In this document: in pieces, positions 28,411 to 37,664 of the stretch | Layout of the letters: each line of letters opens with the position of its first letter | Position numbering within the stretch: the first letter of the stretch is position 1 | Source of the DNA: Methanobacterium_C sp963845285 | Lineage (GTDB): Archaea; Methanobacteriota; Methanobacteria; Methanobacteriales; Methanobacteriaceae | Assembly: GCA_963845285.1 (NCBI GenBank) | Contig: CAWJRO010000010.1 | Span: 1 to 64,000 of the forward strand | Length of the DNA: 64,000 nucleotides | Reading direction: 5' to 3' | Notes under the pieces: generated by a model | What the model saw: only the letters and a program-made list of their open reading frames with translations | Databases searched by the model: none | Told to the model about the DNA's origin: nothing | Position numbers and translations under genes: made by a program

Positions 28411-30450
28411 ATGAACTCATTCATGTCTGATGATGATATTCAAAATATCCGGAATTTAACTAAAGATAAATATGCACAAAATCCATTATTTACTGATAGA
28501 AGGCTTGATTTTGATGAAAAAAACCCTGATTTCGTAGTTAGAAACGAATTTTCTAGAGACCGAGATAGAATAATATTCTCTAAGGCTTTCAGGAGATTAG
28601 AACACAAAGCACAGGTTTATTCTCACGAAAAAGGAGATCATTACAGAAATAGACTTACACATACAATTGAGGTAACACAAATAGCAAGGAGTATAGCAAG
28701 AAATTTGGGTTTAAATGAAGATTTAACAGAAGCAATTTCTTTAGGGCACGATATTGGGCATACCCCCTTTGGACATCAGGGTGAAGATGTTTTAGACTCT
28801 ATAATGAGAGGTAAAAATGATTTAGGTGGTGTTTTAGAATATAAAATTAGCTATGGTGGTTTTAAACATAATTTTAATGGTTTAAAAACAATTGATGTTC
28901 TTGAAAGAAAATATGACAATGAAAAAGGGTTAAATTTAACTTGGCAAGTGATGGATGGCATACTTAAACATACTAAAATCAAAAAAAATGGTAAAACATG
29001 GGATATAAACAGGTTCATTCAATGTAAAAAGCAAGGTGAATGGTTTATGAGTTATGATAATCCTATTACATTGGAAGGACAAATAGTAGCATTAGCTGAT
29101 GAAATAGCCCAAAGACAACATGATTTAGATGATGGATTAAGGGATACAGATTTAAAATTGGATGCAGACAGAATTATAGAATATATTGAGGAAACTATTA
29201 AAAATATAATTGCTAAAACAGAAAAGAAATTATCAAGGTTTATGGACTTAGATGAAAGATACTATCCTAAATTTAATAAATATGTTGAAAATTCGACACC
29301 TGCAGATATTCTTAAAGATTATAAAAAAATAGAAAGTATTTCTGAGTTAATACCTGAAAAAGGACCTATAGATTATGATCTATGGGATAAAATAGTTTTA
29401 ACTCGATTTATTGTTGATTATGTTGTTTCTGATAATGTTGAAGTTAACTTACTTAAAGAGTTAAAAGGTAAAATAAAAAGTCGAAAAGAGTCATTAAATA
29501 ATCAAGATGAATCTTATTTTAAAAAAGTAGATGACCATTACTTATGGAATTCATTAATTAGAGATATAATAGATTATTTCATTAAAGATGTAACTCTTAA
29601 TTCATTGCAAGAACTAAAAAAAATGAATAGTTGTTATTTAGATCGTTATAAAAATAAAAATTACCCCTTAAAATTGAAATTAGTCAATAGAACGAGGATT
29701 TCTTGTAAAAAATCAGATTCAAGGGTAGATACAGGAAAAAGAATCTATTGGAATAGAAGAAAATATTTTTATTCTAAAATAATAAGGTTTAGTGATTCTG
29801 GATCTGAATTTGACGCAAAATTAGAGAAATACATTAATTATCAAATATTAAATTCATATACTGTCAATAGATTTGATGGAAAAGCTATCTTCATAGTCAA
29901 GCAGCTATTTAAGGCGTATTATAGAAATCCTAAACAAATGCCAAAGGAAACACTTGATAAATTATCCCAAAGACTTAATGAAAACATGTTAGGGTATGAA
30001 ACCAACTTAATTTTAAATGAAAAGCCTCTAAATGAAATAAACTTTAGAACCGGGGATCCTAAGGATATAAATATTTTAATAAGGTTATTAAAATTAGAAA
30101 TGGACAAAAAAGAGTTGGAAGAGATATTTGAAGCGACTTATTCAAATAAAATCAGACTAGATGAAACGTTTTTAGAAGATATAACTGGAGATATTGAGTC
30201 TTTAAATTTAGATTGCAAAAAATGTGATGAAAATTTTGAAAAAAAAGTTACTGGGGCAATTTTCGAAAAAACAAATATATTAAACAAAAAAGACATTATG
30301 AATGAAGATAAAGAAAAACGTCCAAAAATGATGTTCATAAAATGTTTACTAGAACATCATTACGTATATTTATCTTTAATTTGTGATCACATAGCTGGAA
30401 TGACTGATAACTACGCTGAAAATGAGTATAAAAAGTTATATTTAGTTTAA
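28411..30450 (+). CDS. dgt: dGTPase-like HD triphosphohydrolase with large insertion
   Basis: A 679-residue HD-domain dNTP triphosphohydrolase, about a third longer than the usual ~450-505. The N-terminal part carries RDRDRIIFSKAFRRLEHKAQ (50-69), a hallmark of dGTPases, H84, the HD pair H113-D114, GHTPFGHQGE (116-125) and D230 in ALADEIA, so the metal site is complete. A lysine-rich region of about 200 residues (roughly 265-470) with no family I know separates it from the helical C-terminus. These enzymes split dNTPs to nucleoside plus triphosphate; bacterial ones can starve phages of dNTPs. A HEPN-like gene follows 28 bases later in an obvious operon. Codons are AT-rich like the accessory genes. 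Defence role is an inference. Confidence 0.9.
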   Translation: MNSFMSDDDIQNIRNLTKDKYAQNPLFTDRRLDFDEKNPDFVVRNEFSRDRDRIIFSKAFRRLEHKAQVYSHEKGDHYRNRLTHTIEVTQIARSIARNLGLNEDLTEAISLGHDIGHTPFGHQGEDVLDSIMRGKNDLGGVLEYKISYGGFKHNFNGLKTIDVLERKYDNEKGLNLTWQVMDGILKHTKIKKNGKTWDINRFIQCKKQGEWFMSYDNPITLEGQIVALADEIAQRQHDLDDGLRDTDLKLDADRIIEYIEETIKNIIAKTEKKLSRFMDLDERYYPKFNKYVENSTPADILKDYKKIESISELIPEKGPIDYDLWDKIVLTRFIVDYVVSDNVEVNLLKELKGKIKSRKESLNNQDESYFKKVDDHYLWNSLIRDIIDYFIKDVTLNSLQELKKMNSCYLDRYKNKNYPLKLKLVNRTRISCKKSDSRVDTGKRIYWNRRKYFYSKIIRFSDSGSEFDAKLEKYINYQILNSYTVNRFDGKAIFIVKQLFKAYYRNPKQMPKETLDKLSQRLNENMLGYETNLILNEKPLNEINFRTGDPKDINILIRLLKLEMDKKELEEIFEATYSNKIRLDETFLEDITGDIESLNLDCKKCDENFEKKVTGAIFEKTNILNKKDIMNEDKEKRPKMMFIKCLLEHHYVYLSLICDHIAGMTDNYAENEYKKLYLV

Positions 30451-30477
30451 TTTTGGAATTATTAAGGGAGTTTAAAT

Positions 30478-31110
30478 ATGGATTCTGATAAGATAATTGA
30501 GGAAGCAAATAATATTATAAAAAAATCTGAAGGAGAAACAGACTTTACTGAAGAGAGTATTATATTTTTAGAGGCCACTGAATTTATTAGGATTTATGCT
30601 GGCGAAAAAAGTTTCTTTTTCCGAAAATTAGATTCATTAAAAAATAAAGATAATGGTTCTAGTTTTTTTAGAGGTCAAGCAGTTGCTACTTTAAAATCAT
30701 TTATAGATTTTTTAGAGAGAGATCTCATGGAAGATGTTTCAATTGAAAGAAAAGCTCAAATTGATGTTGTTTCTGATTTTTTAGATCAAGCAAATAAATT
30801 ATTGGATTATAACAAAGTGCATCCTGCAGCACCTACTGTACTCATCGGGGCTGCACTTGAAGAGTTTTTAAGAAATTGGGTTGAAGAAGCTGATTTAGGT
30901 CTTAATGGGAGAAAACCAAGTTTATCTTCTTATGCTGATGCTCTAAAAAGTGAAAATCTAATTACAAAGCAGGATCTAAAAGATATTACTTCATGGGGCG
31001 GACTCAGGAATCATGCTGCTCATGGTGAATGGGATGAAGTATCAGATAAATCAAGAATAAATATAATGTTAGAAGGTGTAAATCTGTTTATGAGACGTTA
31101 TGGAAAATAA
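30478..31110 (+). CDS. HEPN-like protein partnered with the dGTPase
   Basis: A 210-residue, probably all-helical protein. Near the C-terminus it has RNHAAH (177-182), the R-x4-H form of the HEPN ribonuclease motif, within GLRNHAAHGEWDEV, as in DUF4145-like HEPN proteins of defence and toxin loci. An upstream helix, PTVLIGAALEEFLRNWVEEA, is typical of the same fold. The ATG follows AAGGGAG. It lies 28 bases after the dGTPase gene, same strand, and nothing else is in the operon. Possible roles: an RNase effector, or an inactive HEPN partner that regulates the dGTPase. The fold call is from the motif only. Confidence 0.65.
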   Translation: MDSDKIIEEANNIIKKSEGETDFTEESIIFLEATEFIRIYAGEKSFFFRKLDSLKNKDNGSSFFRGQAVATLKSFIDFLERDLMEDVSIERKAQIDVVSDFLDQANKLLDYNKVHPAAPTVLIGAALEEFLRNWVEEADLGLNGRKPSLSSYADALKSENLITKQDLKDITSWGGLRNHAAHGEWDEVSDKSRINIMLEGVNLFMRRYGK

Positions 31111-31141
31111 ATTTATAAAAAAATAAAAAGTAGATCTTGAC

Positions 31142-31771
31142 TTATTCCTTTTCTAAGTGATTATAATAGTCGCAGAGCTCTGCTATCGGGCAAATTTCAT
31201 GTTTCGGTCCAATCGGCCTGCAAATAGTCTGGCCGAACTGTACCAGAAGATCGTTTAATGGGAGCCAGTACTTCTTGGGCACGGTTTTCATGAGCTCAAC
31301 TTCAGTCTGTTCCGGTGTTTTTGTATTTACAAGTCCAATTCGGTTTGATATACGATGCACGTGTACATCAACAGGTATGGCGTCTTTATGGAAGCCGTAA
31401 ACCAGAACGCAGTTTGCAGTTTTTCTTCCAACACCTGGAAGTGATAAAAGTTCTTTCATATCCTTTGGAACCACATCTTTGTAGTCTTCATGGATAATCC
31501 TAGATACTTCCTTCACCCTTTTAGCTTTAACATGATAAAAACCGGATTTTTTAATCAAAATTTCAATATTTTCGATTGGTGCCTCTGCAATTAACCTTGC
31601 AGTGGGATATCTTGCAAATAGAGATGCAGATGCAGCATCTGTGTTCTCATCTCTTGTCCTCTGGGACAAGATGGTCCGTATAAGAACTCTAAATGGGTCG
31701 CTGTCTTCGAAGATCCGAAGGTTATATTCTGCCTGCAGACGTTTTACTATTTCTTCAATTCTTTTTGGAAT
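31142..31771 (-). CDS. nth: Endonuclease III (DNA glycosylase/AP lyase) with an odd Fe-S site
   Basis: Base-excision repair enzyme. The helix-hairpin-helix LPGVGRKTAN holds the catalytic lysine, and VDVHVHRISNR holds the catalytic aspartate. Starting at the internal TTG 31669 would cut off the first helices; the frame continues upstream with IPKRIEEIVKRLQAEYNLRI and FRVLIRTILSQRTRDE, as in full-length Nth. No ATG/GTG/TTG is in frame there, but ATT 31771 sits five bases after GAGGGG, giving 210 residues, the normal length. An ATG in another frame (31784) is blocked by a stop. The cluster motif reads C-x6-H-x2-C-x5-C: the second cysteine ligand is His. The small GTPase gene lies upstream beyond a MITE copy. 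Confidence 0.88.
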   Translation of the reverse strand: MPKRIEEIVKRLQAEYNLRIFEDSDPFRVLIRTILSQRTRDENTDAASASLFARYPTARLIAEAPIENIEILIKKSGFYHVKAKRVKEVSRIIHEDYKDVVPKDMKELLSLPGVGRKTANCVLVYGFHKDAIPVDVHVHRISNRIGLVNTKTPEQTEVELMKTVPKKYWLPLNDLLVQFGQTICRPIGPKHEICPIAELCDYYNHLEKE

Positions 31772-31894
31772 TTGTACCCCTCATTTTTTTAATTTTTTTA
31801 TATTATACCCATTTAAAGAGTGTTTTCAGTTAAAAAGTATTGATTATCCATTTAAAGTGTTGTATCCATTTAAACAAATTTTTTTATTAGTTAT

Positions 31895-32000
31895 GAAACT
31901 GACCCATAATTATTCGTAACATATATAATTTTGCTTATTTTGAATTTAAAGCGTTGTTTATCCTTATTTTTTTGTAGATTTTGGATTATGGGACAACCTC
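31895..32000 (-). mobile_element. MITE-like element, copy 3
   Basis: A 106-base copy in the opposite orientation to copy 1. The ends are GAAACTGACCCATAA and TTATGGGACAACCTC. It is flanked by TTAT on both sides (31891-31894 and 32001-32004), a perfect 4-base target duplication. It lies between the nth gene and the small GTPase gene. Confidence 0.85.
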
Positions 32001-32074
32001 TTATCTGTTAAGTTATCCAGTTACAATTTAACAGATAATTAACTTAAGGACAATTCAGGATAATTCAAGACAGT

Positions 32075-32551
32075 TCACACTTTGTTGTTTATTATGTCAA
32101 GAAGCAGGTTCAAGCCCTCGTTTATACCCTTTCCTTTAAGAGCTACAGTTGGTATAATGGGAACCTCATCGTTTATAACTTCAAATTCAGGAAAACCCGG
32201 AGTTAAATCCTGTTTATTGGCAAATATTACGTAAGGAATGTTTTTATTAATTAAGTTTTCCAGTATGACTTCTTCTGCACGTGTAACTCCTTTTGAGTTG
32301 TCTACAACAAGAATTGCACCGTTAAGACCGTTAGAAAGTATTTCACGCATAAACTCAAATCTTTCCTGGCCTGGAGTTCCAAAGATATGAATTTTTTCGC
32401 CGTTAATTATAGTGTTTCCATAGTCCAGGGCTACTGTTGTGCCTTTGTATTCAACTTTGGCTTTCTTTTCGCATATGTTCTCAAGGGTTGTTGTCTTTCC
32501 AGAATTGTAAGATCCGAATATAACAATTTTAGTATCATTTTTTCCTGTCAT
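32075..32551 (-). CDS. Small Ras-like GTP-binding protein (COG2229 type)
   Basis: A 158-residue GTPase. G1 is GSYNSGKTT (13-21), G3 is GTPGQERF (58-65) with the catalytic Gln, and G4 is ANKQD (111-115), so it should bind and hydrolyse GTP. The set resembles the archaeal/bacterial COG2229 family of Arf/Rab-like single-domain GTPases, thought to act in polarity or signalling with membrane partners. Its ATG overlaps the 3' end of aroA by 17 bases, implying translational coupling, though no functional link to aromatic synthesis is known. Effector unknown. Confidence 0.88.
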   Translation of the reverse strand: MTGKNDTKIVIFGSYNSGKTTTLENICEKKAKVEYKGTTVALDYGNTIINGEKIHIFGTPGQERFEFMREILSNGLNGAILVVDNSKGVTRAEEVILENLINKNIPYVIFANKQDLTPGFPEFEVINDEVPIIPTVALKGKGINEGLNLLLDIINNKV

Positions 32552-33821
32552 TTTCCTGCCTGCAAAGTTTTTTCATGATCTCGGGGAATTTGGGGAATGA
32601 AACGTCATAGACAGATGCATTTTTTATTGTAACATTTCCTACCTTCAGCCCGATAATGTAAAGCGCCATAACAAGCCTGTGATCCATATGTGAATCAACA
32701 ACGCCACCATGGACCCCTCCTTTAATCAGAAGACCATCTTTTTCTTCTTTGACCTTAACTCCCAATTTTGAAAGCTCCAATGCACAAGTTTGAATTCGGT
32801 CTGTTTCCTTGTAACGGGCATGTTCCACTCCAGTTATCCTTGTTATTCCATCTGATAGGCTTCCAAGGGCTGCAACTGTGGGCAGAAGATCCGGGGCATT
32901 TTGCAAATCCACATCCACTCCTTCTAACTTCCCATGTCCAAATATCTTGACTTCATCCCTTTTAACTTTAACATCACAACCCATATTCCTGACTATGTCA
33001 AGTATCAATTTATCGCCCTGTTTTGAATCATGGAGAAGATTCTTAAGGGTAACATCTGATTCAAGAGCAGCTGCAGCAGCAATTATGTAAGATGATGAAG
33101 AATAATCCCCTTCAACTGTGTAGTCACGTTTTGCATATGTTTGAGGTTCAATGCGGAACGAACTTGTGGATCTTTCATATTCTACCTGGACACCGAACCT
33201 CTTCATAATATCAAGTGTCATATCAACGTAGGGTTTTGATATGAAATCTCCTTTAACGCGGAGACTTACAGCTTTTTTTGCATATGGTGAAGCTATAAGA
33301 ATTGAAGATATGAATTGAGAGCTTACATTACCATTTATTTCAGTTTTACCACCTTTAAAACCGCCTTTTACAATCACAGGTGGCATTCCATTATTCCTTG
33401 TTGAAAAAGCAGATACTTGTAGACTTTTAAGTGAATCTAAAAGATCCTTCATGGGTCTTTTCCTTAAAGATTTATCTCCAGTTAAAACAGTGTAACCTGG
33501 AGCAAGTGCAGATACACTTGTCATTATTCGCAGGGTTGTACCGGAGTTTTTGACATTTAAAACATCTCCTGGGGTTTTAAGTTGTCCTCCAACTCCTTTA
33601 ATTGTACAGTTACCACCATCTTCATCAACCTGAACTTCAGATCCGAAGGCCCTACAGGTATTCAAAGAGGCCATGGTGTCCTCTGAATAAAGAGGATCCC
33701 GAATTATGGACTCTCCTTTTGCAATGGCAGCTATTATAAACGCCCTATGAGTGTAGCTTTTAGATGGGGGAGCTTTAACAGTTCCTTCAACTCTCTCTGC
33801 CCTTTGAACCGTAAGTTCCAT
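32535..33821 (-). CDS. aroA: 3-phosphoshikimate 1-carboxyvinyltransferase (EPSP synthase)
   Basis: A 428-residue enzyme of the shikimate pathway, joining phosphoenolpyruvate to shikimate-3-phosphate to give EPSP, on the way to chorismate. The N-terminal APPSKSYTHRAFIIAA carries the phosphate-binding Lys, Ser and Arg; NSGTTLRI (91-98), GNVSSQFISSIL and the C-terminal DHRLVMAL are all in place. Length is normal. The ATG follows AAGGAGATGGTGATTTA. It overlaps the small GTPase gene downstream and lies ~155 bases after valS in the same direction. No anomaly. Confidence 0.96.
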   Translation of the reverse strand: MELTVQRAERVEGTVKAPPSKSYTHRAFIIAAIAKGESIIRDPLYSEDTMASLNTCRAFGSEVQVDEDGGNCTIKGVGGQLKTPGDVLNVKNSGTTLRIMTSVSALAPGYTVLTGDKSLRKRPMKDLLDSLKSLQVSAFSTRNNGMPPVIVKGGFKGGKTEINGNVSSQFISSILIASPYAKKAVSLRVKGDFISKPYVDMTLDIMKRFGVQVEYERSTSSFRIEPQTYAKRDYTVEGDYSSSSYIIAAAAALESDVTLKNLLHDSKQGDKLILDIVRNMGCDVKVKRDEVKIFGHGKLEGVDVDLQNAPDLLPTVAALGSLSDGITRITGVEHARYKETDRIQTCALELSKLGVKVKEEKDGLLIKGGVHGGVVDSHMDHRLVMALYIIGLKVGNVTIKNASVYDVSFPKFPEIMKKLCRQENDRKK

Positions 33822-33975
33822 TAAATCACCATCTCCTTCTTGTTATAATGGAAGGTGCCTGCAAATAAGATGCCTTAACCTATCCCAAATGTATTGATAT
33901 TTTGATCAAATAATCAAGCTTTTACTTAATTATTTACACATAATTAAACTATTTTACTTAATTAAACCCAATAAA

Positions 33976-36660
33976 TCAGTTTCTTACTACTTCCAGCACT
34001 GCATCAAGTTCATCTGACTGTAATATTTCAACTTTTTCACCGGTTCTACCAACAATTTCCTTTCGGGAATTTATGTAATCCCACGTCAGCACAGAACCCT
34101 CAATTGAAATCTGACCATCTCTATCCAGGATTTCAGCAATATCTTCTGGATCAACGGATTGTAAATATTTCACAATTTTAGGGGCTTCCCCTCTGAATTC
34201 GGGTCCTATCTTTGCCATCACTGGTTCTATTTCAACAGCTTTCTCCTGAACATCTGGTTTTCCCATCTCTATTTTGAGGTCTTTAATCCTCATTGTGCCC
34301 ATTATATCTTCTTTTAAACCATTTAATTTATCATACAACTCTTTTTCAGTTGTATAAATTGTTGTGGATTTTATTGGGGTGTTTAAGGGCATTCCCACAG
34401 ATGATTTGAATCTCCTTACATCTCCAATTAGGGTTACACCGGTTTTACCAGTATCTTCTGCTTCATTACTGATCAGTTCTTTTTTAACTTCAGGCCATGA
34501 TGTGGTATGGATACTAACGTTTTCATCACTTTCATCCCTTAAATATTGATAAATTTCTTCGGTAAAGTGAGGTGTTAAAGGCGACATAATCTTCAAAGAG
34601 GTTTCTAGGACTGTTTTAAGTGTGTACTGAGCAGCTTCTTTTGAGAGTGCCATATTGTCTGAGTTTGTGTATAAACGGTATTTCACAGCTTCTATGTACT
34701 CATCACAGAAATCATGCCATACAAATGCCTGTATTCTGTTCCGGGCTTCTGCAAAGTTGTAGGTCTCAAGTGCGAGGGTCACATCTTCCACCAAACTGTT
34801 CAACCGGGATAGAACCCATTTATCGAGTGGTTTGAGGTTTTCTGTAATTCTTTTTTCGGATCCTTTCACTTCAAATTCGGCTATGTGCATGTTTATGAAC
34901 CTGAATGCGTTCCAGAATTTCCTTAAGAATTTGTAGCCATGTTTAACATCTTTCCAGGCGAAGGGAACATCTGAACTAGGCACACTGTTTGCAGCCCAAA
35001 GTCTCAGGGCATCTGCCCCGTATTCTTCAACAACTTCTTCTGGGGCTATGACATTTCCAAGGGATTTACTCATTTTATGGCCGTCTTCTCCGAAAACCAT
35101 ACCATTTACAACTATGCTCTCAAATGGTTTCTCACCTGTGAGTGCCTTACAACGTAATATGGTATAAAAGGCCCATGTCCTTATAATATCGTGTCCCTGA
35201 GGTCTTAAATCTGCAGGGTAAAATTTTTTGAAATCCGGTTCAGGCCAACCTGCATTTACAAGTGGTGTTATGGAACTGTCCATCCATGTGTCCAGAACAT
35301 CAAGTTCACCTATAAATTCATTAGAGCCGCATTCACATGGCTCTTTAGGTTTTTCAACTGCAGGATCAATTGGAAGATCCTCAGGGGATGGTAAATGCAC
35401 CTTTCCACAGTCTTTACAGTACCAAACTGGTATTGGTGTTGCAAACAGTCTTTGACGGGATATGCACCAATCCCAATCCATGGAACCTGTCCAGTTTAAA
35501 AGTCGGGTCTTCATATGCTCAGGCATCCAGGTTATTTCATCTGCTGCTTCTCTAATTTGGTCTGTGAGCTCTTTCACTGCCACGAACCACTGTTTTTTAA
35601 CCAGTATCTCTATTGGTGTTTTACACCTCCAACAGAGACCAACGTTCTGGTCGACCTTTTCCTGTTTGATGAGATATCCCTCGGATTTAAGGTCTTCAAT
35701 TATGGATTTTTTACATTCTGGAATTGTGAGGCCGGCATATTTCCCTGAAACTTCTTTCATTACTCCTTGCTCGTCAATTCCTTCAATTATGTCTAAGCCG
35801 TACCTGTTTACCCAAGATACATCTGTTTTATCACCAAAGGTACAGATCATAACAGCTCCAGTACCAAATTCAGGGTCAACATCCCTGTCTGTAATTATCT
35901 TAACGTTACGTTTGTACAATGGCAGTTCTACGTATTTACCTTCAAGGTGTTTGTACCTTTCATCTTCAGGGTGTACAACAACGGCAACGCAGGCACAAAG
36001 AAGTTCTGGCCTTGTTGTTGCTATTAAAACATTTCCATCACCATCAGTTTCTGGGAATTCAAGGTAGTTGAGGTAGGTCTGGTTTTCATTATATTCAACC
36101 TCTGCAAATGCAATTGCAGTTTCGCAGCGCGGACACCAGTTTACAGGGTGGACTGCCCTGTATATGAGGCTTTTATTGTAGAGTTTAAGGAAAGATAACT
36201 GTGTTTTCCTTTTGTAATCTGGTGTCATGGTTACAAATTCTCTTGACCAGTCTTGTGAGAATCCCAGTGATTGCATTTGGGTTCTCATTTTCGCAATATT
36301 TTCCTGTGTGAGTTCTATGCACATCTTCCTGAATTCATCCCTCGGAACGTCATTTTTTCGTATTCCATGGGTTTCTTCGACTTTAACTTCTGTTGGGAGA
36401 CCGTGACAGTCCCATCCCTGTGGGAACAACACATCAAAGCCTTTCATACGATTGTATCGTGCTATCATGTCTATGTAAGCCCAGTTAAGGACGTGACCCA
36501 TGTGTATTGAACCTGTTGGATATGGTGGTGGGGTGTCTATTATGTACCTTGGTTTGGTTCCATCACCTGTGAACTTGTGTAAGTTGTCTTTCTGCCACTG
36601 TGTTTGCCATTCAACCTCTTTTTTGTGATCGTAGTCCTTTGGAATGTCGTCTTTGGTCAT
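33976..36660 (-). CDS. valS: Valyl-tRNA synthetase
   Basis: An 894-residue class I synthetase. The HIGH motif is HMGH in PTGSIHMGHVLNW (about 49-61) and KMSKS is followed by LGN (about 562-569). The editing domain sits between them, with ATTRPELL marking its threonine-rich site, and zinc-binding cysteines are present (CPRCETAI, CWRCKTP). Anticodon-binding helices and a C-terminal region follow. Length and order are usual for archaeal ValRS. The ATG is behind AGGAGAAGTGA. A small membrane-protein gene starts on the other strand 126 bases away. Confidence 0.97.
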   Translation of the reverse strand: MTKDDIPKDYDHKKEVEWQTQWQKDNLHKFTGDGTKPRYIIDTPPPYPTGSIHMGHVLNWAYIDMIARYNRMKGFDVLFPQGWDCHGLPTEVKVEETHGIRKNDVPRDEFRKMCIELTQENIAKMRTQMQSLGFSQDWSREFVTMTPDYKRKTQLSFLKLYNKSLIYRAVHPVNWCPRCETAIAFAEVEYNENQTYLNYLEFPETDGDGNVLIATTRPELLCACVAVVVHPEDERYKHLEGKYVELPLYKRNVKIITDRDVDPEFGTGAVMICTFGDKTDVSWVNRYGLDIIEGIDEQGVMKEVSGKYAGLTIPECKKSIIEDLKSEGYLIKQEKVDQNVGLCWRCKTPIEILVKKQWFVAVKELTDQIREAADEITWMPEHMKTRLLNWTGSMDWDWCISRQRLFATPIPVWYCKDCGKVHLPSPEDLPIDPAVEKPKEPCECGSNEFIGELDVLDTWMDSSITPLVNAGWPEPDFKKFYPADLRPQGHDIIRTWAFYTILRCKALTGEKPFESIVVNGMVFGEDGHKMSKSLGNVIAPEEVVEEYGADALRLWAANSVPSSDVPFAWKDVKHGYKFLRKFWNAFRFINMHIAEFEVKGSEKRITENLKPLDKWVLSRLNSLVEDVTLALETYNFAEARNRIQAFVWHDFCDEYIEAVKYRLYTNSDNMALSKEAAQYTLKTVLETSLKIMSPLTPHFTEEIYQYLRDESDENVSIHTTSWPEVKKELISNEAEDTGKTGVTLIGDVRRFKSSVGMPLNTPIKSTTIYTTEKELYDKLNGLKEDIMGTMRIKDLKIEMGKPDVQEKAVEIEPVMAKIGPEFRGEAPKIVKYLQSVDPEDIAEILDRDGQISIEGSVLTWDYINSRKEIVGRTGEKVEILQSDELDAVLEVVRN

Positions 36661-36785
36661 TTCACTTCTCCTTTTTAAATTATAAGTTTAAGAATAAGAT
36701 AAACTAATATATATATGGTTTTAAAATAAGTAATTGATATAGTTTAGTTGTTCTTTTACAGATGTATAATTTATGGTGATACCGA

Positions 36786-37154
36786 ATGGAAATCTTGTGG
36801 TTTTACATAGCAGTTGTTCTTGCAATAAGTGATGAAGTGCATAGCAGGATCATGTGGAATGTGTTTTTTGACTTTTATGTTGTACTTGCAGGCCTGGTTA
36901 AGAAAACTGTTGTTTCTAGTATAAGAATGTGGATAGTCCACGAGGGTTTGGAAGCAGTATTTCACTTTTTCGTGCTTTCAATTGTGTTTTTCTCACTTGA
37001 AATAGGCATACTCGGCGCTGCAATTCACATGGTTATAGATCTTTACCACAACTTTTCAGGGCTTGAACTGAAACCTCTGTACCATAGATGTTTGCACTTC
37101 GTAATTGAGTCAATATTCTTTATCCTGGTTCTTTCTGCAGGATCTCTAGGATAA
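36786..37154 (+). CDS. Small histidine-rich membrane protein
   Basis: A 122-residue protein with three or four hydrophobic segments (about 3-16, 25-42, 58-90 and 105-120). Histidines recur at regular places: SDEVHSRIMW, VHEGLEAVFHFF, AAIHMVIDLYHN and PLYHRCLHFVIE. The pattern (H-E...H, H-x-x-x-D-x-x-H, H-x-x-x-H) could be an intramembrane metal site, as in some membrane hydrolases or desaturases, but no family is recognised. The ATG has GGTGAT upstream. It sits between valS and pheT, a stable housekeeping neighbourhood, so it is probably an old conserved gene of this order rather than an import. Confidence 0.75.
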   Translation: MEILWFYIAVVLAISDEVHSRIMWNVFFDFYVVLAGLVKKTVVSSIRMWIVHEGLEAVFHFFVLSIVFFSLEIGILGAAIHMVIDLYHNFSGLELKPLYHRCLHFVIESIFFILVLSAGSLG

Positions 37155-37259
37155 ACGAATATCACAATTCATTTTTTTGTTTAAAGTTCTTTTAAAGTTT
37201 ATTTAAATTAAAGAATTGCAATGAATTTTTCAATATAAAATTCTACAACCTATTTTGTA

Positions 37260-37315
37260 CAAAGATTTTCAAACAAAGATTTTCAAACAAAGATTTTCAA
37301 ACAAAGATTTTCAAA
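37260..37315 (+). repeat. 14-base tandem repeat, 4 copies
   Basis: CAAAGATTTTCAAA is repeated four times without a mismatch (37260-37273, 37274-37287, 37288-37301, 37302-37315). It lies in the 510-base gap between the membrane-protein gene and pheT, where nothing else was recognised. Exact identity points to recent slippage. Confidence 0.85.
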
Positions 37316-37664
37316 CCTTTTTATAAAAGTTTCAGGGGAATATTTTTATATGATTCTTTTCATTCATTTGTAAATAGTTTTTCTAGAAATTCATTTGTAG
37401 GATAATTTTTTATATTTCTTAAAACTATTTCTATTTTCTATAAATTTCTTTGTAAAACCAACTGTTATTTTGATCTGGGTTTAAGATCAAAATGTTTTAG
37501 AATCAAATATTTTTTATAAGATCAAACAAGATATAAAAAATGCAGATTTAATTCAAAATGAATGGTTTAGGGTAAGTAAACGATTTTAAAATTTAAATGC
37601 TAAAAATGATACTAAAAATTATATTTTACTGCTCTTTATAACGTTAAAATATGAGGATGATGAT

